Positions 37,915 through 48,777 are shown, counted from the first letter of the stretch. The stretch: DNA of 64,000 bases from Shewanella colwelliana ATCC 39565 (GCF_000518705.1 NZ_JAEC01000024.1:1-64000); one strand, 5' to 3'. Translations and numbers: made by a program. Notes: generated by a model not told the origin, from the sequence alone.

Positions 37915-39168
37915 TTAAGAAGCGACAACTTGTAAAACCTGACCACATAACCATGCCATATAAGTGCCTACAGCATAGCCCAGTACCGCTAAGAGTACAC
38001 CTACGGGCGCTAATGCGGGGTGAAAAGCCGCTGCAACCACTGGTGCAGATGCCGCGCCACCAACGTTTGCTTGGCTGCCAACCGCCATATAAAACAGCGG
38101 TGCACGAATCAGCTTAGCCACCAGTAGCATAAAGCCAGCATGAACCAGCATCCAAATAATACCAATAGCGAAATACCACAAGTTAGCAGGGTCAAAGAGT
38201 TTAAATACATCCATATGCAGACCAATGGTCGCAACTAAGATATAGAGAAACGCCGACGCCACTTTGGACGCACCAGCGGCTTCTAAATGACGCACAGGGC
38301 TAAAGGACATCGCCAAGCCTATCGTGGTCACGGTAACAATCAACCAGAAAAACTTAGAAGTCAGACTGTAATCACGGGTCCAAGGATAATTGGCCTCAAA
38401 GAACGGACCTAAGAAATCGGCAATCATGTGTGCAAGACCCGTGATGCCAAAACCAACCGCGACGATCATCATTAAATCACGCAAACTCGGAATACGTGCG
38501 TTTTCTGCGTGATACTTTTCAACCTTCTCTTTTAAGCGTTCAATCGCGGAAGTATCAGCCCCGGTTTTCGCATCAATCTGTTTCGCTTTTGAGGCCATAA
38601 ACAGCAATACTGCCATCCAGATATTAGCCACAATCACATCCACGGTGACCATTATTGAGAAGATGTCACCACCTACTTCATAAATCTCTTTCATCGCCGC
38701 TTGGTTAGCGCCGCCGCCAATCCAACTACCGGCTAGGGTTGTCATACCACGCCAAATCGCTTCAGGGCCAGTAACACCTAAAACATCGGGATTAATAGCC
38801 GAGATAATGAGTAACGCAATAGGGCCACCAATGACGATCCCCACGGTACCGGTTAAAAACATGACAATCGCTTTCGGCCCAAGGCTCATGATCGCCTTAA
38901 GGTCGACACTTAAAATTAGCAGCACTAAGCAGGCAGGTAATAAGTAGCGTGACGCCACAAAATAGAGTTTTGAGGTATCACCATCAAGAATGTTAAAGGA
39001 GTTAAGTAAGGATGGTAGGAAGTAACAGAGCAATAGCGCCGGAATAAAACGATAAAACTTAACCCAAAATGGATGGCTGCTGCTATTGGTGTAAAAAACA
39101 AACCCTAAGATCACCGCTAGCAGGCCTAAGCCAGTGGCATCATTGGTGACTAATGCGGTACCGCTCAT
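37915..39168 (-). CDS. DUF819-family membrane protein
   Basis: This protein of about 417 residues has many helices and the family motifs GGGANQAAM and GSQANVGGAASAPVVAAAF. The second resembles a substrate- or ion-binding re-entrant loop. DUF819 proteins are transporter-like and uncharacterised. GGGAG five bases upstream favours the ATG at 39168. It lies between sirB1 and kdsA, two genes usually adjacent, so it looks like a lineage insertion. Confidence 0.85.
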   Translation of the reverse strand: MSGTALVTNDATGLGLLAVILGFVFYTNSSSHPFWVKFYRFIPALLLCYFLPSLLNSFNILDGDTSKLYFVASRYLLPACLVLLILSVDLKAIMSLGPKAIVMFLTGTVGIVIGGPIALLIISAINPDVLGVTGPEAIWRGMTTLAGSWIGGGANQAAMKEIYEVGGDIFSIMVTVDVIVANIWMAVLLFMASKAKQIDAKTGADTSAIERLKEKVEKYHAENARIPSLRDLMMIVAVGFGITGLAHMIADFLGPFFEANYPWTRDYSLTSKFFWLIVTVTTIGLAMSFSPVRHLEAAGASKVASAFLYILVATIGLHMDVFKLFDPANLWYFAIGIIWMLVHAGFMLLVAKLIRAPLFYMAVGSQANVGGAASAPVVAAAFHPALAPVGVLLAVLGYAVGTYMAWLCGQVLQVVAS

Positions 39169-39283
39169 ATTAACTCCCTTTGATATCATTCAATTTATTA
39201 TTTTTAGTTATGATGTGTTGTGTCAACGTCTAGCAAACAAAGAAATAGAGGCTGTAACCATCCGTCATTCAGCCTCTAAAACA

Positions 39284-40063
39284 CTAGTGATAGATCTCAA
39301 CCTCATCGTTGAGCTCTTTTAATTGCAGCTTAACCAGTTCGGTGACAGGATCATGGGGACTATTATCAACAAAATGCTGTAAGTCAGCTGCTGCGACATT
39401 GATACAGCCTAACTGCTGAGCTATAAACGCCCGTTCACGATTCAAATTAAGATCATCACTATGCCACTGCAACAACAGATTACAGCACTCCATAGCGCTC
39501 TCAAACTGATGGGACAAAATAGCCCCAGCTTTTAATTCATGAATCATCCGTGACAATACGCGTTTGAGACTAGCAGGCTTTAAGTAACGAGGCTTAAATG
39601 GTGCGCCATTACCTAACTCACCACGCACTAACACATGCAGTTGATGCTTAGTGATATCTTTCCCCGTCAACGGATCAATATAGCGCACCTGCTTGTCGAT
39701 TCGGCTACACAACACTGTGTTCCCCGGCAACAACAAAGGTTCTAAGACTAAATCGAGTTGTTTAGCCAGCAACATTAATACCGCTGATAACGTGGTGCTG
39801 TTTCCCTGGCGTGTCGTGATACAACTGGCCAAATCTGCGGCTTCTACACTGAAATATGAGTCTCTGGCGCAAAAGCCCAAATCCTGATAAAACCAATGTA
39901 GCAGCGCATTCAATCTATCGTTGCGATCGACAACATAATGGCTAAGTACTGCGCCTGCTAATTCAAGCCAAGCCCATTTAGCGCTGTCTTTCTTCGAAAA
40001 ACCTAAATGTTCGGTAATGTCAAACGCACTCTCGGGCAGTGAGAGCTCATCATTAAGGATCAT
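39284..40063 (-). CDS. sirB1: SirB1-family protein (transglutaminase-like)
   Basis: This 259-residue protein matches SirB1/YchA: an N-terminal transglutaminase-like fold (AGAVLSHYVVDRNDRLNALLHWFY, GNSTTLSAVLMLL) and a C-terminal tetratricopeptide-like helical part. The catalytic Cys expected in true transglutaminases is not evident in the GNST block, so it may be non-enzymatic. It follows sirB2 by 8 bp. Confidence 0.87.
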   Translation of the reverse strand: MILNDELSLPESAFDITEHLGFSKKDSAKWAWLELAGAVLSHYVVDRNDRLNALLHWFYQDLGFCARDSYFSVEAADLASCITTRQGNSTTLSAVLMLLAKQLDLVLEPLLLPGNTVLCSRIDKQVRYIDPLTGKDITKHQLHVLVRGELGNGAPFKPRYLKPASLKRVLSRMIHELKAGAILSHQFESAMECCNLLLQWHSDDLNLNRERAFIAQQLGCINVAAADLQHFVDNSPHDPVTELVKLQLKELNDEVEIYH

Positions 40064-40071
40064 TGCTCTGA

Positions 40072-40458
40072 TTAACCCATTAATACTGCTTGCTTAAACA
40101 TTGCAATCTTGGCCGCATAAACGATCCAAGCAATAGCACCAAGCGCTGCAAACACTTTGAAAAGGGTATTTCGATTGGCTTTAAGTGCGATAGTCGCTAA
40201 GAATATGTACGCCACAACAGCACCGATTTTTTCGGTAAGCCATGCATCTTGAAACGGATACTGTTTGATGATGAAACATAAAGTCAAACCTGATAGCAGC
40301 AGCAAAGTATCGATGACATGAGGCGCTATTTTTACGAACTTCTTATCCATAATCGGCGACTGTCTGATGTGCAGTACAAAACGTACAATAAAAAACAACA
40401 CACTGAGGGCAATAAACGTAAGGTGAATATGCTTAATAGCTGGGTATAAACTGTCCAT
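40072..40458 (-). CDS. sirB2: SirB2-family membrane protein
   Basis: This protein of about 128 residues has four membrane helices and family features IKHIHLTFIALSVLFFIVRF and DTLLLLSGLTL. The ATG at 40458 (MDSLYPAIKH) gives the usual N-terminus. SirB2 was named as a Salmonella invasion regulator but its biochemical role is unknown. Its usual upstream neighbour prmC is displaced about 2.2 kb away by the opposite-strand genes at 40577-42592. Confidence 0.88.
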   Translation of the reverse strand: MDSLYPAIKHIHLTFIALSVLFFIVRFVLHIRQSPIMDKKFVKIAPHVIDTLLLLSGLTLCFIIKQYPFQDAWLTEKIGAVVAYIFLATIALKANRNTLFKVFAALGAIAWIVYAAKIAMFKQAVLMG

Positions 40459-40576
40459 TATAAGTTCTTTCGTTGCTCGCAAAGGCGCTAGTGTACCTGA
40501 TCCAATGCACCATAACCAATATCATCAAACGAATATCCGCGATAAACTGTACCCAAACATCTAAAGCCACAGTCCG

Positions 40577-41026
40577 ATGAAGAGCCAAACTATGCCGCTA
40601 ACTTTTGCACACGACAATTCAGACACATTCGCCGACGCCATAAAACAAAAAATTGCCGAGTTTAATTGGCAACATTGGGAGGTCAGTGAGCGCTTACCTC
40701 TAGGCCTGAAATTAGAGAATGAACAAGGTGTATTGCTTGCAGGCCTGTCCGCACGTACCTTCGGCAATTGGTTAATGATTGAAAATCTTTGGGTAAGTGA
40801 TGCACTACGCGGTCAGCGGGTCGGTAGTCAGTTGCTCGACGAGGCTGAGAAAACAGCCAAAGAGCGCGGTTGTATTTACGCCGTTTTAGATACCCTCAAC
40901 TTTCAGGCTAAGCCCTTCTATGAAGCCCGCGGCTATCAACTACAATGGACCCAAGAGCAGTACCCTAAAACGGGCTGCAAGTATTTTATGACAAAGACAT
41001 TATCAAGTGTTCAAACTAACATTTAA
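40577..41026 (+). CDS. GNAT-family N-acetyltransferase
   Basis: This 149-residue acetyltransferase shows the GNAT acetyl-CoA loop: LWVSDALRGQRVGSQLLDEAE, followed by LDTLNFQAKPFYEARGY. The substrate is unknown; small members of this kind acetylate amino acids, antibiotics or protein N-termini. It diverges from sirB2 with a 118-bp gap and interrupts the standard prmC-sirB2 linkage. Confidence 0.88.
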   Translation: MKSQTMPLTFAHDNSDTFADAIKQKIAEFNWQHWEVSERLPLGLKLENEQGVLLAGLSARTFGNWLMIENLWVSDALRGQRVGSQLLDEAEKTAKERGCIYAVLDTLNFQAKPFYEARGYQLQWTQEQYPKTGCKYFMTKTLSSVQTNI

Positions 41027-41383
41027 CCATTACAGTCTAGAGTAGATAAGCTAACTCCCCAATGTACGTTTAAACTAAAATATGCTGATTAAGGCGGAAA
41101 TTGGATGACCGCCCATAAGCATAAATAACAGGGAGACTCAACAATCAATTTCACCATTGGTAAGCTATCGGGTAAACGCCTAGCTGTGACATAGGTTTTT
41201 GCAAATGGGGTTAAAGTAACATAGATTAAATAACATTAAGCTATTAACACTATTATCAATTTACCTCGAATTTTGATTATCCAGCTATTTCGCTAATTTG
41301 ATGCCATCAGGCTTGTTTTGGATAGCAACAAACTTCTTTACACCCTTTAGCATAACCAATTGTGCCTTATGAGGAGATGGACC
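41027..41383. other. Intergenic region before the methyltransferase gene
   Basis: This AT-rich 357-bp gap shows no supported gene or RNA. It should hold the promoter of the downstream methyltransferase. Confidence 0.4.
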
Positions 41384-42592
41384 GTGGATCAAACAACTAA
41401 AAAAGTAAAAAGTATGTATGAAAGATATCCCTATCCACCTGGGAATGCGTCCATAAAAGCGGGTTTTGATGCTAGATTACTTTTAAGTTATGTGACAAAG
41501 AAAAAAGATACCGATACACAACTGAATGTTTTAGACGCTGGGTGTGGACGTGGCTTAGGGGTCCTCGGAGCAGCTTCAGTGCAACCCAATGTAATGTTTA
41601 CTGCTGTTGATATTAATAGTGTAGGTCTAGCGGAAGCGAAAGCTGATGCTGAGGTTCGAGGGCTCACCAATGTTAATTTTGTACAAGCAGACCTGATGAC
41701 ATTGGAGGGAGTTGAGATTCCTCCAGGAGGGTTTGATATTATCTATTCGTCTGGCGTATTACACCATTTGGCAGACCCTCAGGTCGGCCTTAATAATCTG
41801 TCCAATATTCTTGCGCCACACGGGGTTATCTCTTTAATGCTCTATGGTAGTTTCGGTCGACAAGCTCTATACCGACTAATTGAAGGAATCGATATAGTCT
41901 CCTCTAATAAAGACGAAATTGAAGATAGATTACCACTTGCAAGAGCATTGACAGAGGCGGCCGATAACACAATTTTTAAAGGCAATTATTGGCAAGGTTC
42001 CTATAGAACCCCCGATGTCGAGTTTGTCGATAGGTGCTTAAATGTCAACGAAGTGAGCTACGATGTCGCTTCCCTATGGAAGTTCATTGATAAGGCGAAT
42101 ATGAAGTTTGTTCGTTGGATCGATCCTGATGTCTGGTCAGTAGATAGACGTTTTAACAACCCTCAGCTTTTAGCAAGACTAAGAGAGTTGAGCGAATTTG
42201 AACAATATCAAGTAATTGAAAGATTATTCGAAATCCCAAAGTTAGAGCTTATTATATGTAAAGCTGATAATACTGCTGCTGAGAAGGTGGATATAGCTGA
42301 GTTAGAGTCCAGTCAATTTGCGGTAAACCCTGAAGCTTCATTTTCAGTGGAAAAGCGGAACTTAAACCAGTCTCAAAGAATTGAGAGCTTGAGCTATAAG
42401 ATTAGGCATAGCAAAAGTCAGTCGGTAACCGATCCTCTACTAGCACAAATAATATTGCTTCTTGCTGAACAGACAACATGTTTCACGGGTAGCGAGATAA
42501 TCAGTGTGTTGAGTCAGAATGGCGCAGATAAAAACTCAGCCATCGAGTTAATATACGAGTTGCTTGAGAAAGAGATTATTTTCATCCCCTAA
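41384..42592 (+). CDS. SAM-dependent methyltransferase with C-terminal extension
   Basis: This protein of about 402 residues begins with MYERYPYPPGN, a motif seen in a group of bacterial methyltransferases. A class I Rossmann domain follows (VLDAGCGRGLGVLG, TAVDINSVGL, DIIYSSGVLHHLADP). The C-terminal part of about 170 residues is not part of a standard methyltransferase and ends in a helical stretch reminiscent of a winged helix (FTGSEIISVLSQ). The GTG at 41384 is chosen because GAGGAG lies seven bases upstream; a TTG at 41360 is weaker. Base composition is lower in GC than the flanking genes, consistent with transfer. The substrate is unknown. Confidence 0.85.
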   Translation: MDQTTKKVKSMYERYPYPPGNASIKAGFDARLLLSYVTKKKDTDTQLNVLDAGCGRGLGVLGAASVQPNVMFTAVDINSVGLAEAKADAEVRGLTNVNFVQADLMTLEGVEIPPGGFDIIYSSGVLHHLADPQVGLNNLSNILAPHGVISLMLYGSFGRQALYRLIEGIDIVSSNKDEIEDRLPLARALTEAADNTIFKGNYWQGSYRTPDVEFVDRCLNVNEVSYDVASLWKFIDKANMKFVRWIDPDVWSVDRRFNNPQLLARLRELSEFEQYQVIERLFEIPKLELIICKADNTAAEKVDIAELESSQFAVNPEASFSVEKRNLNQSQRIESLSYKIRHSKSQSVTDPLLAQIILLLAEQTTCFTGSEIISVLSQNGADKNSAIELIYELLEKEIIFIP

Positions 42593-42599
42593 CGATATT

Positions 42600-42630
42600 C
42601 TGAAGGTAGAAGACACACTTCTACCTTCAG
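42600..42630 (+). terminator. Perfect 13-bp hairpin after the methyltransferase gene
   Basis: CTGAAGGTAGAAG-ACACA-CTTCTACCTTCAG starts eight bases past the stop codon. It lacks a T run, so termination may be imperfect or the structure may protect the transcript end. Confidence 0.7.
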
Positions 42631-42715
42631 GTATAAACGACTGGCATACTTTCAGTTGTTGAAAGCTTATCAATTTATCTAATACAACCAAGCTAAATGG
42701 TGCATTAATGTGCCA

Positions 42716-43558
42716 CTATCTCGGCCAGCGGCCTAAAGTGCAACGGTCATTGCTGCCAAAGTCTCTCACTGTTGCCACAGCCTCATACCCAAGCTCAATC
42801 ATCTTGGCGCGCACTGTAAGCGCCTGGCCAAAGCCATGCTCCAGCACCAAATAACCGCCTGGCGCCAAATAGTCTCGCGCGCAATCGGCAATATGAAACA
42901 GGTCGGCATATCCATGCTCACCCGCGGTTAATGCACTCTGCGGCTCAAACCTCACATCACCTTGAGAGAGATGTTCATCCTCTTCATCGATATAAGGTGG
43001 GTTTGAGACGATTAGGTTGAAATCATACTGAGTGATTGCATCAAACCAATCGCTTTGCAAAATATTTACCTGAGGCTGTTTTAAGTTGTCTCGATTAGCT
43101 TTTGCCAATGCGACCGCTTCAACGACCTTGTCCACGGCAGTCATTTGCCAGCTGTTACGCTCAAATGCCAATGACAGGGCAATCGCCCCTGTACCTGTGC
43201 CTAAATCGAGCACCTTAGCGTTATCAGCCAAGGGCAGATTGAGGGCGGTTTCAACCAAAATCTCGGTATCAGGACGTGGAATAAGCGTGGTAGCGTTTAC
43301 CATAAATGGCAATGACCAAAACTCGCGCTCACCAACGATATGCGCAATGGGCGTACCGATAAGCCGTCTGCTGACCATCTTTTTAAAGGCCGTCACCTGC
43401 TCGGAGGTCAAACGTTCATCTGGCCAGGTATAGAGATAGCTACGTTGCTTATGAATGATATGCAGCAGCATGACTTCAGCGTCAAGCTTTGCACTGTCTG
43501 AGATCTCAACGAGTTGAGATGAAGCCCAATCTAGGGCTTCAGATAGTGTCTGAAACAA
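42716..43558 (-). CDS. prmC: Peptide chain release factor N5-glutamine methyltransferase
   Basis: PrmC methylates the GGQ glutamine of release factors. The 280-residue protein has the SAM motif VLDLGTGTGAIALSLA and the catalytic NPPY (SNPPYIDEEDEHL). It begins at a TTG (FQTLSEALDWA) preceded by AAGGA at good spacing. It lies 35 bp after prfA, its substrate's gene. Confidence 0.96.
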   Translation of the reverse strand: MFQTLSEALDWASSQLVEISDSAKLDAEVMLLHIIHKQRSYLYTWPDERLTSEQVTAFKKMVSRRLIGTPIAHIVGEREFWSLPFMVNATTLIPRPDTEILVETALNLPLADNAKVLDLGTGTGAIALSLAFERNSWQMTAVDKVVEAVALAKANRDNLKQPQVNILQSDWFDAITQYDFNLIVSNPPYIDEEDEHLSQGDVRFEPQSALTAGEHGYADLFHIADCARDYLAPGGYLVLEHGFGQALTVRAKMIELGYEAVATVRDFGSNDRCTLGRWPR

Positions 43559-43593
43559 AGAATATCCTTAAAAGCCTTGTTAGTTGACGAAGA

Positions 43594-44679
43594 TTAATCT
43601 TCGCCTAACGCTGCTAACATGTCGGCTTGGTTTTCCTGCATAAGCGGCTCAATAATCGCGTTCAAATCGCCTTCCATCACCTCATTCAGACGGTAAAGGG
43701 TCAAATTTATGCGATGCTCACTCACGCGACCTTGTGGGTAATTATAGGTGCGAACACGCTCAGAACGATCACCACTGGCCACCAAACTACGGCGAGTCGT
43801 CTCCTCTTCGCTACGGCGCTTCTCATCTTCAACAGCTTGAATACGCGCGGCAAGCACACTCATTGCTTGGGCACGGTTCTTGTGTTGTGAACGTTGATCT
43901 TGGCACTCAACAATGATGCCCGACGGAATATGGGTAATACGAATCGCAGAATCGGTTTTGTTAACGTGCTGTCCACCCGCACCTGAAGCGCGGAAGGTAT
44001 CAACCTTTAAATCAGCAGGGTTAATTGAAATGGCTTCAGCTTCTGGAACTTCAGGCATAACGACGACAGTACAAGCTGAGGTATGCACACGCCCCTGAGA
44101 TTCAGTTTCTGGTACACGCTGAACACGGTGTCCACCCGACTCAAACTTGAGCTTACCGAAGACACCTTCACCAGAGACTTTAACGATAATCTCTTTAAAG
44201 CCACCATGCTCACCTTCATTGAGAGTCATGACTTCGATTTGCCAACGATTGGCTTCACAATAGCGGCTGTACATACGGTATAGATCACCAGCAAAAATAG
44301 CAGCTTCGTCGCCACCAGCTCCTGCTCGGATCTCAACGAAAGCGTTATTATCATCTTTAGGATCTTTAGGAAGCAGCAGAATTTGCAGCTCAGCTTCGAG
44401 GGTTTCTAAAGTGGCTTTAGCCTCTTTTATCTCCTCTTGCGCCATCTCTTTGAGATCAGCATCATCTTCGCTTAACATCTCTTTAGCTGATTCAATATCT
44501 TCTTCAGCTTGCTGATAGGCTTTGAACGTTCTTACCACATCTTCAAGTTGAGAGTACTCTTTGGACAGAGCGCGAAAACGCTCCTGATCGGCAATGATGC
44601 TCGGATCGCTCAGCAGCGCCAACACTTCTTCATTACGCTCAAGCAAGCCTTCGAGCTTGCGAATAACACTGTCCTTCAT
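43594..44679 (-). CDS. prfA: Peptide chain release factor 1
   Basis: RF1 recognises UAA and UAG stop codons. The 361-residue protein has the GGQ loop ([15 protein letters not shown]) and the codon-recognition region with a PxT-type motif (VPETESQGR). Thirteen bases separate it from hemA, so hemA-prfA-prmC form one operon. Confidence 0.98.
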   Translation of the reverse strand: MKDSVIRKLEGLLERNEEVLALLSDPSIIADQERFRALSKEYSQLEDVVRTFKAYQQAEEDIESAKEMLSEDDADLKEMAQEEIKEAKATLETLEAELQILLLPKDPKDDNNAFVEIRAGAGGDEAAIFAGDLYRMYSRYCEANRWQIEVMTLNEGEHGGFKEIIVKVSGEGVFGKLKFESGGHRVQRVPETESQGRVHTSACTVVVMPEVPEAEAISINPADLKVDTFRASGAGGQHVNKTDSAIRITHIPSGIIVECQDQRSQHKNRAQAMSVLAARIQAVEDEKRRSEEETTRRSLVASGDRSERVRTYNYPQGRVSEHRINLTLYRLNEVMEGDLNAIIEPLMQENQADMLAALGED

Positions 44680-44692
44680 TCCAACGCTAACC

Positions 44693-45943
44693 TTAGTCTT
44701 TATCTAATCCAAGTGCTGTGCGCAATTGTCCTATGCTGTTTAAGTCGCCTCGGCGGCTTGCAGCAGTCAGAGCCTGAGTTGGGGCATGGATCAATTTATT
44801 GGTTAGCTTATTGGCCAATTCCAGTATTAGCTGTTCGCTATCACCGCCTTGGGCTAACTTATTGATTGCTCGCTCAACCAGTTCATCTTTTACCGCCATA
44901 CTTTGGGTGCGGTACTCACGGATGCTGTCGACCGACTCTAACGATCGGATCCACTCCATGAAAAGATGAGATTCCTCTTCAACAATTATCTCAGCTTGCT
45001 CGGCAGCCTCTCTTCGAGAGGCCATATTCTGTTCAATGATACTTTGCAGGTCGTCAACCGTGTACAGGAAGGCATCATCAAGATCCCCCACTTCAGCTTC
45101 AATATCTCTAGGAACTGCTATATCAACCAATAACATAGGCTGATGACGACGCTGCTTCAGCGCTTTTTCTACCATGCCTTTACCAAGGATCGGTAACGGG
45201 CTGGCGGTAGAGGATATCACGATATCGGCTTTAGGGAGATACTCTGGTATCTGTTCGAGTGTAATTGCTGTCGCACCGAACTCTTCACACATGGCTTCGG
45301 CACGTGAAACCGTACGGTTGGCAACAGTCATTGTCTCAACGCCATTGTCTTTTAAATGGCGCGCAACAAGTTCTATGGTTTCACCAGCACCAATCAGCAG
45401 TACTTTTGTGGCGCTCAGTGCAGAGAAGATATGTTTAGCCATACTGACGGCCGCAAACGCAACGGATACTGCTGCAGCGCCAATCTCAGTTTCAGTGCGG
45501 ACTTTTTTGGCAACAGAAAAGGTATTTTGAAATAAACGGTCCATAGTGACCGCTACCGTTCCAGCTTCTTTAGCCTTCACAAAGGACTGCTTCACTTGGC
45601 CAAGAATCTGAGGTTCACCCAAAATGAGTGAATCAAGGCCTGCTGACACTCGCATCAGGTGCTGCACAACTTCTTGCCCCTGATATTTATACAAGCAGGG
45701 CAATACATCTTCATGAGCGAGTTGGTGATACTCTTCTAGCCATGCGATCACCGCCTCTTCTTCACCCGTATTGCAGTAAAGTTCGGTACGATTACAGGTA
45801 GAGACGATCACCGCTTCACCAGTCTTAGTGTGGCTGGCTAAGCTTTTCATCGCATCATGAATTCTATCAGGCGCAAACGCTACTTTTTCGCGTAGGTCTA
45901 CCGTGGCTGTTTTATGATTAATACCGATTGCTACAAGGCTCAT
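44693..45943 (-). CDS. hemA: Glutamyl-tRNA reductase
   Basis: HemA makes glutamate-1-semialdehyde from glutamyl-tRNA, the first step of C5 haem synthesis. The protein has about 416 residues from [13 protein letters not shown]. The catalytic Cys lies in [12 protein letters not shown], with NADPH-binding [13 protein letters not shown] and a C-terminal dimerisation helix. The ATG at 45943 is the family start; the frame runs ten codons further upstream without support. Divergent from lolB across 272 bp, the conserved arrangement. Confidence 0.98.
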   Translation of the reverse strand: MSLVAIGINHKTATVDLREKVAFAPDRIHDAMKSLASHTKTGEAVIVSTCNRTELYCNTGEEEAVIAWLEEYHQLAHEDVLPCLYKYQGQEVVQHLMRVSAGLDSLILGEPQILGQVKQSFVKAKEAGTVAVTMDRLFQNTFSVAKKVRTETEIGAAAVSVAFAAVSMAKHIFSALSATKVLLIGAGETIELVARHLKDNGVETMTVANRTVSRAEAMCEEFGATAITLEQIPEYLPKADIVISSTASPLPILGKGMVEKALKQRRHQPMLLVDIAVPRDIEAEVGDLDDAFLYTVDDLQSIIEQNMASRREAAEQAEIIVEEESHLFMEWIRSLESVDSIREYRTQSMAVKDELVERAINKLAQGGDSEQLILELANKLTNKLIHAPTQALTAASRRGDLNSIGQLRTALGLDKD

Positions 45944-46215
45944 CTGACTCTTTCTGGTCTCTAGGCATCTCACTTATTGGGTGCCATTCTACTGAATTGA
46001 ACCAACTAAAAACAGAATACGCTTAACAAAACCGAATAATAATCTCGGTTGTTACACGCTTTCGTGATTAATGATGGCCTTAAAACTGACTAAAACCGCA
46101 ATGAATGAAAATTAGTCATTGCTAACGCTAGCCTAGGCTAGCAGGAAATTTGGCAATTAGCATTGGTATTTGGAGACAGCCCTCGTATGATATGGGCTAG
46201 TTAATCAGGCTATAG

Positions 46216-46845
46216 ATGAATAATTTGAACTACTTCACAAAAATGGCTGTCACCCTAGTAGGATTCACCCTCCTAACACTCACAGGTTGCGCTAATCGTG
46301 TGCCAATCAATCTGAGCGCCACCGACGTGACCCATGTTAACCAAGCCTCAGCTTGGGAGATGCAAGGTAAACTCGCCGTTCGCACCAGCGATGACAAATT
46401 TAGTACCAATCTATATTGGCTGCATACCCAGGCAAGTAATGAGCTGCGGTTAACCACTATGCTTGGCACCACAGTAATGTCCTTGACCAGTGATAGCACA
46501 GGGTCAACATTAGAATTGGACGGAAAAACCTACCACGACACAGATGCTGAACGCCTATTAAAGCGATTAACCGGTTGGTCAATTCCAGTCGCAACCCTCC
46601 CTTTATGGATCACGGGACAGATATCGCCTAGCGATGAACTGCTTAGCCAAGATGAACAATTACGGCCAATCAGTGCTCGTAGCACCAACTCCCCCTCACC
46701 TTGGCAAGTCACCTTTAATAGCTGGCAAGTACAAAGTGGTGCACAGCTTCCTAGATTATTACAACTCTCACGTGACGATGTTCGACTAAAAATACAAATT
46801 AACCAATGGCAAGCATTGGCTCCCACACCAAACAATGCTGGATAA
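46216..46845 (+). CDS. lolB: Outer-membrane lipoprotein LolB
   Basis: LolB receives lipoproteins from LolA and inserts them into the outer membrane. The 209-residue precursor has a lipobox (LTLTGC) and the LolB fold phrases WEMQGKLAVRT and LPLWITGQ. It is first in the lolB-ispE unit; ispE begins three bases after its stop. Confidence 0.95.
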   Translation: MNNLNYFTKMAVTLVGFTLLTLTGCANRVPINLSATDVTHVNQASAWEMQGKLAVRTSDDKFSTNLYWLHTQASNELRLTTMLGTTVMSLTSDSTGSTLELDGKTYHDTDAERLLKRLTGWSIPVATLPLWITGQISPSDELLSQDEQLRPISARSTNSPSPWQVTFNSWQVQSGAQLPRLLQLSRDDVRLKIQINQWQALAPTPNNAG

Positions 46846-46848
46846 ATT

Positions 46849-47703
46849 ATGAAAGACAATCGCTCCAACCATTGGCCGGCACCGGCAAAACTTAACCTAT
46901 TTCTGCATATCAATGGTCGCCGAGCCGATGGCTATCATGAGTTGCAGACACTATTTCAATTCATTGACCATTGCGATTATCTCGACTTTGCCGTTAACGA
47001 TACAGGAACGCTCACTTTGCACTCATCAATGAATGATGTTGTCGCACATAGCGATAACTTAATTCTGAAAGCTGCAAAATCGCTACAAGAGGTCACTCAA
47101 ACGACGCTTGGCGCTGAGATTTGGCTAGATAAACGCTTACCGATGGGAGGTGGAATAGGTGGCGGCTCATCGGATGCAGCCACGACACTGGTAGCGTTAA
47201 ATCACTTATGGCAAACCGGATTATCAAGCCAAAAACTAGCTGATATCGGTCTCTCTCTAGGCGCTGATGTCCCTGTATTTATTAATGGTTTAGCCGCTTT
47301 TGCAGAAGGTGTTGGCGAGCACCTTCAAGCAGTAGATGTCGCTGAGCCTTGGTACTTGGTTATCACGCCAAACGTACATGTTTCTACAGCATTAATCTTC
47401 CAAGATCCAGCATTACCCCGCGATACACCCAAGCTTAACCTAGCCGATTTAATGAGCAACCCCTGGCGAAATGATTGCCAACAACTGGTCAGCAATCTTT
47501 ACCCCCAAGTTGCCAAAGCATTAGCGTGGCTGATAGAATATGCGCCGTCCAGAATGACCGGAACGGGAGCATGTGTTTTCGGGGTTTTCGATACTCGCCA
47601 GCAGGCAGAAGATGCTTTTGCTAAAATGCCAGTGGATTTGAGCGGTTTTATCGCCAAAGGGACAAATAAATCACCATTAGTGCTGCGATTAGCGCAATAC
47701 TAA
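46849..47703 (+). CDS. ispE: 4-diphosphocytidyl-2-C-methyl-D-erythritol kinase
   Basis: This is a GHMP-family kinase of the non-mevalonate isoprenoid pathway. The 284-residue protein begins with [24 protein letters not shown] and has the phosphate-binding [12 protein letters not shown] and a C-terminal [10 protein letters not shown]. It lies between lolB and prs as in most gammaproteobacteria. Confidence 0.97.
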   Translation: MKDNRSNHWPAPAKLNLFLHINGRRADGYHELQTLFQFIDHCDYLDFAVNDTGTLTLHSSMNDVVAHSDNLILKAAKSLQEVTQTTLGAEIWLDKRLPMGGGIGGGSSDAATTLVALNHLWQTGLSSQKLADIGLSLGADVPVFINGLAAFAEGVGEHLQAVDVAEPWYLVITPNVHVSTALIFQDPALPRDTPKLNLADLMSNPWRNDCQQLVSNLYPQVAKALAWLIEYAPSRMTGTGACVFGVFDTRQQAEDAFAKMPVDLSGFIAKGTNKSPLVLRLAQY

Positions 47704-47711
47704 AAATCATG

Positions 47712-47733
47712 CGGGATAAGGCTATTTATCCCG
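47712..47733 (+). other. Short hairpin between ispE and prs
   Basis: CGGGATAA and TTATCCCG pair around GGCTAT. No T run follows, so it may be a transcript-processing or attenuation element rather than a terminator. Confidence 0.4.
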
Positions 47734-47769
47734 ATCATTATCATAAAGCATACGCCTGAGGTTCATACA

Positions 47770-48717
47770 GTGCCTGACATTAAACTATTTGCCGGTAACG
47801 CAACACCCAGTCTCGCAAAGAAGATAGCGGATCGTCTATTTTGTAAACTTGGAGACGCTGAGGTTGGCGTTTTCAGCGACGGTGAAATCAGTGTTCAGAT
47901 TAACGAAAATGTACGTGGGGCGGATGTATTCATCATTCAATCTACTTGTGCGCCGACTAACGATAACTTGATGGAACTTATCGTTATGGTTGATGCGCTA
48001 CGTCGTGCATCTGCCGGCCGTATTACCGCGGTAATTCCTTACTTTGGTTATGCTCGTCAAGATCGCCGTGTACGCAGTGCGCGTGTACCGATCACCGCTA
48101 AAGTTGTTGCTGATTTTCTATCAAGCGTAGGTGTAGACCGCGTCTTGACTTGTGATCTTCACGCAGAGCAAATTCAAGGCTTCTTCGATGTCCCTGTAGA
48201 TAACGTATTTGGTAGCCCAGTACTGTTAGAAGATATGTTAGCGAAGAACCTAGATAACCCAGTTGTCGTATCACCAGACATTGGTGGCGTTGTGCGTGCT
48301 CGCGCGGTCGCTAAACTGCTCGACGACTCAGATCTCGCGATTATCGATAAACGTCGCCCGCAAGCGAACGTTGCACAAGTAATGCATATTATTGGTGATG
48401 TTCAAGGTCGTGACTGCATCATCGTTGATGATATGATCGATACTGGTGGCACGCTTTGTAAAGCTGCTGAAGCTTTGAAAGAACACGGTGCAAACCGCGT
48501 CTTCGCTTATGCCACTCACCCAGTATTCTCTGACAATGCAGCTAAAAACATTGCAGAGTCAGTGATCGATGAAGTTATTGTTACCGATACCATTCCACTA
48601 AGTGCTGAAATTGCAGCACTCGATAAAGTCACCCAGTTGACAATGTCTACGGTTATGGCTGAAGCCATTCGTCGCGTCAGCAACGAAGAGTCAATTTCAG
48701 CAATGTTTAAGCACTAA
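47770..48717 (+). CDS. prs: Ribose-phosphate pyrophosphokinase
   Basis: Prs makes PRPP for nucleotide, histidine and tryptophan synthesis. The 315-residue protein is highly conserved, with the binding loop [18 protein letters not shown] and the flexible-loop motif YARQDRR. It starts with GTG, as in E. coli. A strong terminator follows. Confidence 0.99.
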   Translation: MPDIKLFAGNATPSLAKKIADRLFCKLGDAEVGVFSDGEISVQINENVRGADVFIIQSTCAPTNDNLMELIVMVDALRRASAGRITAVIPYFGYARQDRRVRSARVPITAKVVADFLSSVGVDRVLTCDLHAEQIQGFFDVPVDNVFGSPVLLEDMLAKNLDNPVVVSPDIGGVVRARAVAKLLDDSDLAIIDKRRPQANVAQVMHIIGDVQGRDCIIVDDMIDTGGTLCKAAEALKEHGANRVFAYATHPVFSDNAAKNIAESVIDEVIVTDTIPLSAEIAALDKVTQLTMSTVMAEAIRRVSNEESISAMFKH

Positions 48718-48747
48718 TCTTTATTCGATTAGCTTTAATGCTGAAAT

Positions 48748-48777
48748 AAAAAACGCACTCCATTGAGTGCGTTTTTT
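48748..48777 (+). terminator. prs terminator
   Basis: AAACGCACTC-CATT-GAGTGCGTTT is followed by more T, about 30 bp past the stop. Confidence 0.95.
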
